35,778 nt of DNA, taken from NCBI GenBank assembly GCA_000434395.1, contig FR878750.1, forward strand, positions 1 through 35,778, written 5' to 3'. The stretch comes from Clostridium sp. CAG:568 (GTDB taxonomy: Bacteria; Bacillota_I; Bacilli_A; RFN20; CAG-288). Positions 6,522 through 15,230 of the stretch are shown here, piece by piece. Below the pieces are notes generated by a model. It ran no database searches and had not been told where the DNA came from. It worked only from the letters and a program-made list of their open reading frames with translations. The position numbers and the translations under genes are program-made. Numbering within the stretch: the stretch's first letter is position 1; the number at the start of each line of letters is the position of its first letter.

Positions 6522-8711
6522 TTAACTATTGAAGTTTAAGGTATTCATCACCTTGTTTCCATTAGAATCAGTGATTGATAAGAGACAAGCTGTATAATAA
6601 TTTTTGTTATTCCAATTACAGACAGCAACTTCCATAGTGTAGGTCTTAGTATCATCTACATAGGATTTTATCCATTGATACTGGCCTGCAGCATTAGTGC
6701 AATAAAGACGCATTTCACTATCGCCATCCTTTAAATAGGCATTTGAATAATTTTTGGTTGAAACAAATTTCAAACCGGCAGTAATAACATATACCTCGGC
6801 AGTATGAGAATTATCAGCAACAGGTAAAGCTATCAAATCAGCTAAGGTCTTGCTTTTAATAAACGAGGCTGTTGAATAATCCACATTTCCAAACTCATTT
6901 TTAACTATTTGACAACCAGTCATGCAAGACTCAAAATAGGAAGGAGTACCATTACGGGCGCTAGCAAACAAATCTCTCTTTCCTTTGATATAAACTGTTT
7001 GACCTATTTGAAGTCCATTGAATTCATCCGTTGAATTCATAACTACTGCTAAGCTTCCGGTCTCATCTATCAAGTAGAATCCGTTCTTGTTTACTAAAGA
7101 AGGTCCTATGACACCTTTGACTAATAATTCAGTACCTTTACTAGCATCAATTGCAGCTTTAACATTAACTGCCAAACTCACATCAACAGGCTTAGTAATC
7201 TTTATATTCATAGTCTTAGAAAAGTCTGTTTGACCATCCAAATGACCAGTGACAGTAATGGTTGCTGTTCCTTCAGTTCCACTATTAATATGGAATATAA
7301 CCTTACCATCCTCGCCTTTTTCAAAATAAGCTAAAGCAGTATTGTTAGAAGAATAAGACAAAGTAGCTGTTCCAAAGTTCAATAAATCAGATGTTACTGA
7401 AGTGAGCATTTCTTTCTCAGGGTCTGCACTATAGACTGTATCAAATTGCTCTAATCCATAATATTCGACAGCAAACTTAGGAGCTTCTGCTTTATCGAAT
7501 TGATAATTATTGTTATCTTCAATCTTGATAGGGAGGAATCTAAATAAAACTCCAGTAGAAGTTGATTTTGCATTTAAGGCTGTGTAATAAACAGAACATA
7601 TCTTTCCATCATATTGATCCATCCAAGCAAAATCTTTACCATCACATGCAGTATAAACATAGCTTCCTGTCTTACCATCTAAATCATCGATGTAATAATT
7701 AACAAAGTTCTGTCCTTCTTTTTGAACTCTCTTGATGAGTGCATTGCTATGATAAATCAAGGAAGTAATGTTGTCAGAAGGAGAAGTTTCAATAACTTCT
7801 TTGACTGTCTTTTCTTGAGCGAATGACAAATCCAAATCATTAGTCGCTTCATCATTGGATAATAGATGTCCATCGACCAATTGACAGGCTCCTTTATATC
7901 CAAACTTTTTGGCAGAACTAGCTTCTTTAGAAGCAATAAACATTGTCTTCTTAGCTAAAAGAGTAATCTTGTTTCCTATGGCAACTGTTATAGCAATCTG
8001 GTTATCATAGACATATATGGAGCTATTATCACCGACGATTATGAATCCATTAGGCTTCATTCCATTAGCAAATGTGATTCTAGAGACTACACCTGTAACC
8101 TTAACCAAAGAATCTACAGCAGCTTCTCTAGCTTCACCTATAGTCATTTCTGTGTAGTCATCTTCACTCCAAGTAGGAGTTCCTTTTGTAAATTCAATAA
8201 TCCATCCGATCTTTATTTCAGGAGTTTTGTTTTTGTAGTTTTGAATTGTTCCATAAAGTAAGACTGTATCACCTTTTACAGGTTTCTCATCTAATTCACT
8301 GTATCTCTTTACACCATCAGAACTATATGTACCATAAACGGACAATGTTCCTGTTGGATCTTTGATAGTCATAGCACCATAATCAGCATTATCGATAGAT
8401 TTAATTTCAGCTTTAACATAGTATCTTTCAGTTGTGGCACTACCATCACTAGGCATCATAGCTATCAATTCAGCTATTGTATAAATCTTCTTCTCATCTT
8501 CATTTTTAGATGAATTATTTTCATCTGTGCTAGGCTTGCTGGAAGGAGCTGAGGGAGTGGAAGGTGTAGAAGGTATAGAGGGAGTAGAAGGTGTAGTAAC
8601 ATTACCAGTATTAGATGGAGCACTAGTTTTATTGCCTTCTCCACAAGATACTAAAGTTGCACAAGATAAAACGGATAGAAATAAGCTGAGAAATTTACGA
8701 TTCTTTTTCAT
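6522..8711 (-). CDS. Surface lipoprotein with repeated OB-fold domains and an Ig-like domain
   Basis: This is a 729-residue lipoprotein precursor: a basic n-region, a hydrophobic core and lipobox LVSC place the anchor Cys at about residue 23. A Pro/Ser/Thr spacer of about 30 residues follows, built from (TPS)n-like repeats. The body holds several OB-fold-like units of the DUF5689/YhcR type. These begin at about 78 (YTIAELIAMMP, then YYVKAEIKSI...GAMTIKDPTGTLSVYG) and about 190 (SLVKVTGVVSRI). Another lies at about 515-590 (ELLVKGVIG...GFYLIDETGSLAVVM...IGQTVYIKGKR) and probably another at the C-terminus. A beta-sandwich Ig-like part lies at about 430-510 (GTATITVTG). Such proteins bind or process extracellular ligands, often nucleic acids, but no nuclease motif is visible here. 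Minus-strand TTGATA (8771-8776) and TATAAC (8747-8752), 18 bases apart, are a plausible promoter. It appears to be a single-gene unit. Confidence 0.75.
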   Translation of the reverse strand: MKKNRKFLSLFLSVLSCATLVSCGEGNKTSAPSNTGNVTTPSTPSIPSTPSTPSAPSSKPSTDENNSSKNEDEKKIYTIAELIAMMPSDGSATTERYYVKAEIKSIDNADYGAMTIKDPTGTLSVYGTYSSDGVKRYSELDEKPVKGDTVLLYGTIQNYKNKTPEIKIGWIIEFTKGTPTWSEDDYTEMTIGEAREAAVDSLVKVTGVVSRITFANGMKPNGFIIVGDNSSIYVYDNQIAITVAIGNKITLLAKKTMFIASKEASSAKKFGYKGACQLVDGHLLSNDEATNDLDLSFAQEKTVKEVIETSPSDNITSLIYHSNALIKRVQKEGQNFVNYYIDDLDGKTGSYVYTACDGKDFAWMDQYDGKICSVYYTALNAKSTSTGVLFRFLPIKIEDNNNYQFDKAEAPKFAVEYYGLEQFDTVYSADPEKEMLTSVTSDLLNFGTATLSYSSNNTALAYFEKGEDGKVIFHINSGTEGTATITVTGHLDGQTDFSKTMNIKITKPVDVSLAVNVKAAIDASKGTELLVKGVIGPSLVNKNGFYLIDETGSLAVVMNSTDEFNGLQIGQTVYIKGKRDLFASARNGTPSYFESCMTGCQIVKNEFGNVDYSTASFIKSKTLADLIALPVADNSHTAEVYVITAGLKFVSTKNYSNAYLKDGDSEMRLYCTNAAGQYQWIKSYVDDTKTYTMEVAVCNWNNKNYYTACLLSITDSNGNKVMNTLNFNS
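8541..8600 (-). repeat. Tandem repeats encoding the Pro-Ser-Thr linker
   Basis: On the plus strand, GGAGTAGAAGGT-like units repeat with a basic 9-base period. On the coding strand they give alternating TPS/IPS/APS tripeptides. The period is a multiple of three, so copy-number changes would alter only the length of the stalk between the lipid anchor and the folded domains. Confidence 0.75.
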
Positions 8712-8746
8712 TTTCTTTGATTTTTCCTTTAGGTAAATTAAAAGTG

Positions 8747-8776
8747 GTTATAGTCTCGACAAATGCATATTATCAA
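8747..8776 (-). promoter_or_regulatory. Candidate promoter of the OB-fold lipoprotein gene
   Basis: Read on the minus strand, TTGATA (8776-8771) is followed after 18 bases by TATAAC (8752-8747). The ATG at 8711 lies 35 bases further on, with AAAGGA about 13 bases before it. The rest of 8712-8992 is AT-rich with no gene. Confidence 0.4.
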
Positions 8777-8992
8777 ACGCAAAAAATTGTTCTAAAAAGA
8801 ATCCTTTTCTAATATTTCAATAATAAGCATTTTTGAATTTAAGAATAGCTTTGCTAATCTCAAACTCACACAAAAAACACAACGCTTAAAGTATAAAGAA
8901 TTTCTTAAGAAAAAGTAATAAAAGCACTTTCAAAAGGCGACCTACGTTTTCGTTTTTACTAGATACTCTATTAGTAAATCAAATGATTGATT

Positions 8993-10396
8993 TTAGATAT
9001 TTTTGACTAAAGTCTTATTCTTCCACTTGCCTAACTTCCATCTAATTTCAAATATTATTCCTCTAACACATTCATCCAAACAGGCACCGATAAAAGCTCC
9101 GTATATTCCTAATTTAAAGACAATGCATAATAAAGCTGATACTCCAACAGTCAAAGCCCAACTTGTAAAGATTGAAGTCAAAACAGGAAATGATATATCA
9201 CCTGCTGTTTCTAATCCTTTGACATAGACTAGGTTAGTAGCTCTTCCTTGATCCAATACTATATCTATCAACATACAATAAACAGCGACCCATCCTATAT
9301 AGTCTTGTGTAAATCCTTCTGTATTGATAGAAGGATCAGCTATGGCTTCTCCCATCAAATACTTAAAGACAAAATAGGCTATAGCAGTTATTAGCAAAGA
9401 CATTACGAGTGACACAGTCCTAGCCATAACACCTATATCTTTGACTAGTCTCTCCGTCTCATCTTTCTTGCCTTCACCTACTAATGTTCCTTCGACAACT
9501 TGCATAGCAGTAGCAGTTCCACTAGCAAACAAATAGATGATGGAAGTGAAAGTCATGATATAGTTTCTTAGATTTTGCATTAAAACTGAGACAGACAAAT
9601 TAACTATTATCATCAAGACTAATTGAGAGAAGTTATAAGATAAAGTCTCTCCTGCTGTAGGTAACCCAATAGTCAAAAGTCTATTGAACAATTGTTTTGG
9701 AAAAGGTCTTATTCCTTTGAATGACAAAGAAATAGATACATACTTAACGTAGAATACTAAAGAAAGAATAAATCCGACAAATCTAGATATCAAAGTAGAT
9801 AATCCTACCCCTATCATTTTTTGAATGGGATCTAAAGTTCCATCAGGAAAAGCCCACAATGTTATTGCGACACCTATAGCATCAACAACATTTGTAATCA
9901 CAGCTATCAGCATAGGTTGTGTCATTTTCTTGTTAGCTCTTAAGAAAGAAGACAGTACTTGATTCAAAGCCAAAAATATTATCGATGCACCACTCACATA
10001 TTGATACATGACTGCATAAGGGAAAACATTATCTTTTACTTGCATCATCCTAAACAAAGGATCAGCTAATCCAATCAACAATGAACTGACAACTACTCCT
10101 AAAATAAAGTTAACCCAAAAAGACAATGAATATACTTTATTCAATAATTCATTGTTTCCACTTCCTTTCAATTGAGTTATCAATATTAAAGAAGAAGTCG
10201 AAAAGACAGAGAAAGAAACGATAAAGATATTGGATATTTGATTTGCTTGACTTACAGCATTAGAAGCTATTGGAATTCCAGCTAGCATAAATTGATTTAT
10301 ATAGCCCATGGCTACACTCAATATCAGTTCCAAAAATACAGGAACTGCTAATTTGACAATATCTTTATTTCTTTTAAAAACCTTAAATATGTTCAT
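8993..10396 (-). CDS. MATE family efflux transporter
   Basis: This is a protein of 467 residues with about twelve hydrophobic segments in two six-helix halves, the size and plan of multidrug and toxic-compound extrusion antiporters. The start of the fold (KDIVKLAVPVFLELILSVAMGYINQFMLAG) and the middle (NRLLTIGLPTAGETLSYNFSQLVL) both show the family's repeated P-x-x-x-E pattern (PVFLE, PTAGE) at the first helix of each half. I chose ATG 10396 over an in-frame GTG at 10426 because AGGTGAT sits about nine bases upstream of the former. It lies downstream of the GH3 operon but is cut off from it by a terminator at 10535-10559, so it probably has its own promoter within 10397-10534. Substrate is not predictable. 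Confidence 0.9.
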   Translation of the reverse strand: MNIFKVFKRNKDIVKLAVPVFLELILSVAMGYINQFMLAGIPIASNAVSQANQISNIFIVSFSVFSTSSLILITQLKGSGNNELLNKVYSLSFWVNFILGVVVSSLLIGLADPLFRMMQVKDNVFPYAVMYQYVSGASIIFLALNQVLSSFLRANKKMTQPMLIAVITNVVDAIGVAITLWAFPDGTLDPIQKMIGVGLSTLISRFVGFILSLVFYVKYVSISLSFKGIRPFPKQLFNRLLTIGLPTAGETLSYNFSQLVLMIIVNLSVSVLMQNLRNYIMTFTSIIYLFASGTATAMQVVEGTLVGEGKKDETERLVKDIGVMARTVSLVMSLLITAIAYFVFKYLMGEAIADPSINTEGFTQDYIGWVAVYCMLIDIVLDQGRATNLVYVKGLETAGDISFPVLTSIFTSWALTVGVSALLCIVFKLGIYGAFIGACLDECVRGIIFEIRWKLGKWKNKTLVKNI

Positions 10397-10534
10397 TTTT
10401 AGTAAATCACCTAAATATAAAAACACATCTAGTTTAAGACTAAATTTCTAAAAAAAGAATAACCAAATTCAAAAAGCGATATCTATAAAGTGATGAAAAT
10501 CAAATCCAATTCAAAAAAATTGATATATAGAAAA

Positions 10535-10559
10535 AGTCACCCGCATAAAACGGATGACT
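10535..10559 (-). terminator. Terminator of the GH3/lipoprotein unit
   Basis: On the minus strand AGTCATCCG and CGGGTGACT form a 9-bp stem with one G-U pair and a 7-base loop, followed by TTTTTCTATAT. It lies 20 bases past the end of the membrane-anchored GH3 gene. Confidence 0.85.
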
Positions 10560-10579
10560 TTATAGCATAAGACTAATTA

Positions 10580-13500
10580 TTATTTGCTGTCTGATTCGGC
10601 TTTTTCTTCAGCTTTTATCTTTTTAATATCTAAGGTGATTACAATTCCACCCCAAACTAAGATGACACCTAACATTCCAAAGATATATGCATAGTTGATC
10701 CAGAACCACTTAGGAGCAGTTTGACCAATTACAGTACCTTGCATGGAGTTTGCATTGACAATGCTGTAGCAGACATCCTTCAAGACTCTTCTCAAGACCA
10801 ATTGATCGCCTATGCTGGATTCATCATAATTCCAAGCTGATGAAGCCATAGTAGCCAAATTCAAATCACCACCTGCATATGCTTCTTGTCTTGCATCCAT
10901 ATAAGTAGGAATTGTGTTGAAGTCACAGATGACAGCTCCATTGAATCCCCACTCATCTCTAAGGATAGTAGTCAACAAACGATAATCACCACCAGTCCAA
11001 CGAGTTCCGATTCTGTTGAAAGATGACATCATTCCCAATGTCTTTCCTTCCTTGACTGTGATTTCGAAAGGTCTCAAATAGATTTCTCTCAAAGCTTGCT
11101 CAGTAATCCAAGAACAATCACCGGAAATAGAACGATGCGTCTCTTGTTCATTAGCAGCGAAGTGTTTGACAAATGTTACTAATCCTTTACTTCTGCAACC
11201 TCTCACTTCAGCAGCTCCAACCTTTCCAGAAAGAAGAGGATCTTCTGAGAAGTATTCGAAGTTTCTTCCTCCGAATGGAGACCTATGAATATTCATAGCA
11301 GGAGCGTACCATCCAGTGTAAGGAGTAGATCCATTTCCAATCAATCCCTCTTCACCGACAGCAGCACCAAATTCAGAAATGAGTTCATCATTCCAAGTGG
11401 ATGCGACAGTTACACCACAAGAATATGATGCAGTCTTCTCAAACAAACCAGGATTGATGAAGCTAGTCCAACCGACAGGACCATCAGCACAAGTCACAAC
11501 AGGAAGACCAACACTATCAACACCTGCAATCTTATAAGCAGCTGTATTATACATATTGGCAACTTCTGCCAAGTTCATTTGATCCAACAATCTGTCCCAT
11601 CTCTCATCATCAAATGAGACTTCTCCAACCCATTCGCCGCGAACTTTATTTCCTTCTTCATCGACTACATAATTACCATCGGCATCAAGATTATCCTTAT
11701 ACAATAAATCATAAATTGTATATAACTTGGTGTCATCTACTGTAGGATAATCAAATTGAGGATCATTATCGTAATCGTTAGGATTATTAGTAGATTTATC
11801 ATCCAATTTGTCTATAAAGTCTTGACTGACAGTTCTTTCTTCTTGAGTTCTGGGAGATGGGAATGTCCCTTCCCAGTCTTTTCTAGAAAGAATAGTCTTC
11901 AATTGATAATCACTATTAAATGATGCATCTTCATTATCAGTATAAAGATTCTTGACTTCAGTGCCAGTCACAGGATCTTCAGCATATTGATAATTATCAG
12001 CCAATTCCATATCGAATGATCTTATGCTTTCATGTGAATTCTTGTTGAAACTCAATGAATAAGTTCCAGCATCCAATTCATAACCTTTAAATCCATTATT
12101 GTTAGCATCATTATAGTCATATGAAGCCATGTAGTAAGGATTGATATCGATCGATACTTTTTCACTAGCACCAGGCTCTAATAAGCCAGTCTTGGCATAT
12201 CCAATCAATATCTCATAAGGCTTTTCGATTTCACCAGTTTTATAAGGAGCTTTAGCATAAACTTCTACTACGTCTTTACCTGCGACACTTCCTTCATTTT
12301 TTACCTCAACTTCAACAGTAAATTCATTAGTTGGATCAAGTGTAGAAGGAACTGTTGTAACGACACTCCATGAAAATGTCGTATAACTCAACCCATATCC
12401 GAAAGGATATACTACATTGTCATCGTACCACTCGTTACCATCAGTAAAAGCACGTGTCTCATAATAACGATATCCTACATACTCACCTTCTTCATAATCA
12501 GCAAAATAGTAGAGCTTAGCTTGATCACCAATCATATATTGGTCACCAAGTCCACCTTCAGTATCAAAATCGTTATTTACAGAAAAGTTTTTCCAAGAAG
12601 GCATTTTCTTGAAATCAGTAGCATAAGTATCGACAGTCTTTCCACTAGGATTTACATCTCCGGCAATGATTTCACCTAAAGCTTTGCATCCAGAATTTCC
12701 TGGGTATCCAATAGAAATAGCAGCATCAATCTTAGATGGATCAATCGTATATCCTTTTTGAGTGACATATTTAGAATTTTCTTCTAAGAATCCCAATTCC
12801 ATAGCAGATCCAGAGTTGATTACGACGATGACTTTTTTAAATCCGCCATTGGTTACTGCAACGATCAAATCTTCTTCGTTCTTGTCTAATTGAAGATAGT
12901 GGTCATCGCTCTTTCTAGCGCCTTCCACACCATTCATGGTCATAGGAAGATCCATACCCTCTCCACCGATTCTAGTAAGAACTATAACAGCAGCATCTTG
13001 ATAATTCTTGTAACTATCTTTTACTTCATTTGTATAAGAAGACTGAGGAGTTTCACCAGTTTTCAATGTGACTGGTTTTCCTGAATCCAAATCGCCAGAA
13101 GCTGAAGAACGTCCTTCTCCTGAGAGTTTGTTATCGTGATAGAAATTTTCAAGTGTTGGGTTGACTTCAAATCCAGCATTTCTTAAAGATTCGTTAACAC
13201 CGATAAAATCTCCACTAGCAGCACCTGAACCAGATCCACCGATTGCGATGTTGTCAGAATTCTTTCCAAAGACAGAAATTTTAGAACCTTTGGCTAAAGG
13301 CAAGGCATTGTTCTCGTTTTTCAACAAGACCATTCCTTCTTCATTCAATTTAACGTTAACATCGTCAGCATTAGCTTTGCTTTCGTCTTTACTGTTATAA
13401 GACTTCACATAAGCTGACTGTTCACCTTCTTTAAAGATAGGATCAGCTCCACCCAAAGCAAAGTCCAAAACATCGGCCAAAGCTGTATTCAATACGATAG

Positions 13501-13588
13501 GTACAGCTATTACAGTAGCTAACAAAACACCGGAAGTTATAGACCAGATTTTGAAGCTATTCTTTTTCCATAGTTTTTTTATCATCAT
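10580..13588 (-). CDS. Membrane-anchored GH3 glycoside hydrolase with reversed domain order
   Basis: This is a 1002-residue protein. It has a membrane segment at about 14-36 and another near 970-990, so the hydrolase is held outside the cell by both ends. Domain order is reversed compared with classic GH3 enzymes. The alpha/beta sandwich normally found second comes first (about 75-400, EGMVLLKNENNALPL). A fibronectin-III-like domain follows (about 430-530, VVEVYAKAPY...GYAKTGLLEPG). The TIM barrel comes last (about 640-940), with the VKHFAANEQE box and the nucleophile Asp in GAVICDFN at about 889. This order is known for some beta-glucosidases of gut and rumen bacteria, such as Ruminococcus and Butyrivibrio. 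Beta-glucosidase or beta-xylosidase action on oligosaccharides is likely; exact specificity cannot be read. A GGAAG ribosome site precedes ATG 13588. It follows the InlB-type lipoprotein gene by 18 bases, so the two are cotranscribed. Confidence 0.9.
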   Translation of the reverse strand: MMIKKLWKKNSFKIWSITSGVLLATVIAVPIVLNTALADVLDFALGGADPIFKEGEQSAYVKSYNSKDESKANADDVNVKLNEEGMVLLKNENNALPLAKGSKISVFGKNSDNIAIGGSGSGAASGDFIGVNESLRNAGFEVNPTLENFYHDNKLSGEGRSSASGDLDSGKPVTLKTGETPQSSYTNEVKDSYKNYQDAAVIVLTRIGGEGMDLPMTMNGVEGARKSDDHYLQLDKNEEDLIVAVTNGGFKKVIVVINSGSAMELGFLEENSKYVTQKGYTIDPSKIDAAISIGYPGNSGCKALGEIIAGDVNPSGKTVDTYATDFKKMPSWKNFSVNNDFDTEGGLGDQYMIGDQAKLYYFADYEEGEYVGYRYYETRAFTDGNEWYDDNVVYPFGYGLSYTTFSWSVVTTVPSTLDPTNEFTVEVEVKNEGSVAGKDVVEVYAKAPYKTGEIEKPYEILIGYAKTGLLEPGASEKVSIDINPYYMASYDYNDANNNGFKGYELDAGTYSLSFNKNSHESIRSFDMELADNYQYAEDPVTGTEVKNLYTDNEDASFNSDYQLKTILSRKDWEGTFPSPRTQEERTVSQDFIDKLDDKSTNNPNDYDNDPQFDYPTVDDTKLYTIYDLLYKDNLDADGNYVVDEEGNKVRGEWVGEVSFDDERWDRLLDQMNLAEVANMYNTAAYKIAGVDSVGLPVVTCADGPVGWTSFINPGLFEKTASYSCGVTVASTWNDELISEFGAAVGEEGLIGNGSTPYTGWYAPAMNIHRSPFGGRNFEYFSEDPLLSGKVGAAEVRGCRSKGLVTFVKHFAANEQETHRSISGDCSWITEQALREIYLRPFEITVKEGKTLGMMSSFNRIGTRWTGGDYRLLTTILRDEWGFNGAVICDFNTIPTYMDARQEAYAGGDLNLATMASSAWNYDESSIGDQLVLRRVLKDVCYSIVNANSMQGTVIGQTAPKWFWINYAYIFGMLGVILVWGGIVITLDIKKIKAEEKAESDSK

Positions 13589-13606
13589 AAGAATTTCTTC
13601 CGTTTT

Positions 13607-15049
13607 TTAGTAGTTCTTGACAGGATAACCTTTGACATTGTCCCACTCAGCAACAAAGTCATCGCCGCTCAAAGCAATATAATCGAGCAAGGGTGCATGA
13701 GCAGCCATTGTAGTACCGCTGATATCATCAGAGTTATTGGTCATAAATGTAAATTCATTATTTCCAACCTTGAGATCAACAGTTCCCAATGTAAATTCCT
13801 TGAAAGGTTCAGGATCAGTAGTATCACCAACTCTTGCAGGAACATTACTGAAAGTGATGGTTCCATAATCCAAAACCTTTCCGTTGGCCATGATTTGATA
13901 ATTGTCTTTATTGTAAGAATAGTTTTCAATCTCTTGAGACATACCAGCCTTCAAAGTGACAGTCTTTGCAACATCGGAAATGATTTCGAACTTGAGAGTA
14001 TTTCCTCTCTTATACATATAAGAGACAAACTTATCTCCAGAAGCGTTGAATCCAGGCTTGGTAACAATTGCACCAGCTTCAGTAGTGGTTCCAGAAAGTC
14101 CAGCTCCAATGATTCCAGTGAAGTCAATATCTTCAGCTTCAAACTTGTATGTTTGTGCTCCAACATATTCAGTTGTAGAACGTTTCCAATTAGCTGTCAA
14201 AGTCAAATCACCGGTAACATTAGTGGTGAAATCATAATCAGCACCGGTGGAAGTCACCCAGCCGCCGAAATCATATCCTTTTCTAGAAGGATCCACCGAT
14301 ATCTTAGAAACAGGCTTTCCAGATTCAACTTTCAAAATTCTAGTCTCAGGAATTGCACCGTAATGGTTGTAATTAAATGTGACATTGTAGGTAGTAGCAC
14401 CTTCAGTCAACCATTTTGCATATAAAGTAATAGCAGAAGTGACTGAGCTATTCCAATCATAAGCTAAAGTCATTTGAGAATCAATGTACCATCCATCAAA
14501 TGTATATCCACTCTTTGTAGGGTCAGCAGGCTTCTCGCCTTTGCTTCCATCTTCGACTGTTAAATTAGAAATTTCACTTCCTTCATTAGTTTCAAATGTG
14601 ATATCGAATGTTTGCTTGGTGACAACGATATTCCTCAAAGTAGCATTCTTTCCACCAAAAGTAATTTTTATAGAAGCGTTTGCGTTGGTAACAGTAGTAT
14701 TCAATGTCGTATAAGTGATTCTAGAATCAGTCATATCGAGCTCAGCAGTTGACTTGTTTTTATATGTGACAGTCAAAACACCACCTGCAGGATCGAAAGT
14801 TTCACCTATCTTATAAGACATCTTGGTAGGATTAGTCTTTACAGCAATTTTAGATACATTCTTATCACTGACTTCAGTATCAGTTTTTCCTCCAGTATCT
14901 TTACCAGAACCAGTATCAGGCTTAGGTTCTACTGAAGCAGTATTGTTGGTCTTATTAGATGGCTTAGCTGAATCATTGTTTCCTCCACAGCTAGCCAATG
15001 AGAGCATACAAGCGAATAAAGCTAAAATCTTTAAACTATTTTTTTTCAT
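13607..15049 (-). CDS. Lipoprotein with Ig-like, InlB-repeat and carbohydrate-binding domains
   Basis: This is a 480-residue lipoprotein precursor. Start 15049 is chosen over 15067 because AGGAGG lies six bases before it and MKKNSLKILALFACMLSLASC then forms a clean signal with lipobox LASC. A low-complexity spacer comes first, then a bacterial Ig-like (Big_3-type) domain at about 60-145 (KTNPTKMSYKIGETFDPAGGVLTV). Two InlB/Listeria-Bacteroides repeats follow, marked by GYTFDGWYID...LYAKW and GYDFGGWVTS...LTANW at about 150-290. The C-terminal ~170 residues look like a CBM6/CBM35 beta-sandwich (FEAEDIDF...GNTLKFEI...DYIALSG). It probably binds polysaccharide or mucin at the surface and presents it to the two GH3 enzymes encoded on either side. 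A terminator at 15176-15210 separates it from the GH3 gene upstream, so it has its own promoter or depends on read-through. Confidence 0.8.
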   Translation of the reverse strand: MKKNSLKILALFACMLSLASCGGNNDSAKPSNKTNNTASVEPKPDTGSGKDTGGKTDTEVSDKNVSKIAVKTNPTKMSYKIGETFDPAGGVLTVTYKNKSTAELDMTDSRITYTTLNTTVTNANASIKITFGGKNATLRNIVVTKQTFDITFETNEGSEISNLTVEDGSKGEKPADPTKSGYTFDGWYIDSQMTLAYDWNSSVTSAITLYAKWLTEGATTYNVTFNYNHYGAIPETRILKVESGKPVSKISVDPSRKGYDFGGWVTSTGADYDFTTNVTGDLTLTANWKRSTTEYVGAQTYKFEAEDIDFTGIIGAGLSGTTTEAGAIVTKPGFNASGDKFVSYMYKRGNTLKFEIISDVAKTVTLKAGMSQEIENYSYNKDNYQIMANGKVLDYGTITFSNVPARVGDTTDPEPFKEFTLGTVDLKVGNNEFTFMTNNSDDISGTTMAAHAPLLDYIALSGDDFVAEWDNVKGYPVKNY

Positions 15050-15175
15050 TTTTTCCTCCTGGTTCATCCAATGAACCTGATTTCAATCAAATTTTAAGAA
15101 AAGGCTTTCAATTAGTGACAAAAGTGCCAAAACTTGTACTCGTGAAGACAAACTTGGCAACATCCATAAATAAAC

Positions 15176-15210
15176 AATTGACCTTGACGAAACATCCGCC
15201 AAGGTCAATT
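15176..15210 (-). terminator. Terminator or attenuating hairpin after the lipid-anchored GH3 gene
   Basis: AATTGACCTTG (15176-15186) and CAAGGTCAATT (15200-15210) are perfectly complementary over 11 bp, with a 13-base loop. On the minus strand the tail is GTTTATTTAT, so the U-run is weak and partial read-through into the next lipoprotein gene is plausible. It starts 20 bases after the GH3 stop codon. Confidence 0.7.
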
Positions 15211-15230
15211 TATTATTCATAGAAAGCGGA

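Noticed and set aside
8955..8978. Inverted repeat TTTACTA/TAGTAAA after the MATE gene as a terminator
   Set aside because: On the minus strand it is followed by an A-rich, not a U-rich, tract, and the stem is weak.
13697..14425. A 242-codon open frame antisense to the InlB-repeat lipoprotein gene
   Set aside because: The opposite strand has a clear signal peptide, lipobox and domains. The antisense product is Ser/Ile-rich with no domain or ribosome site, a typical shadow frame.
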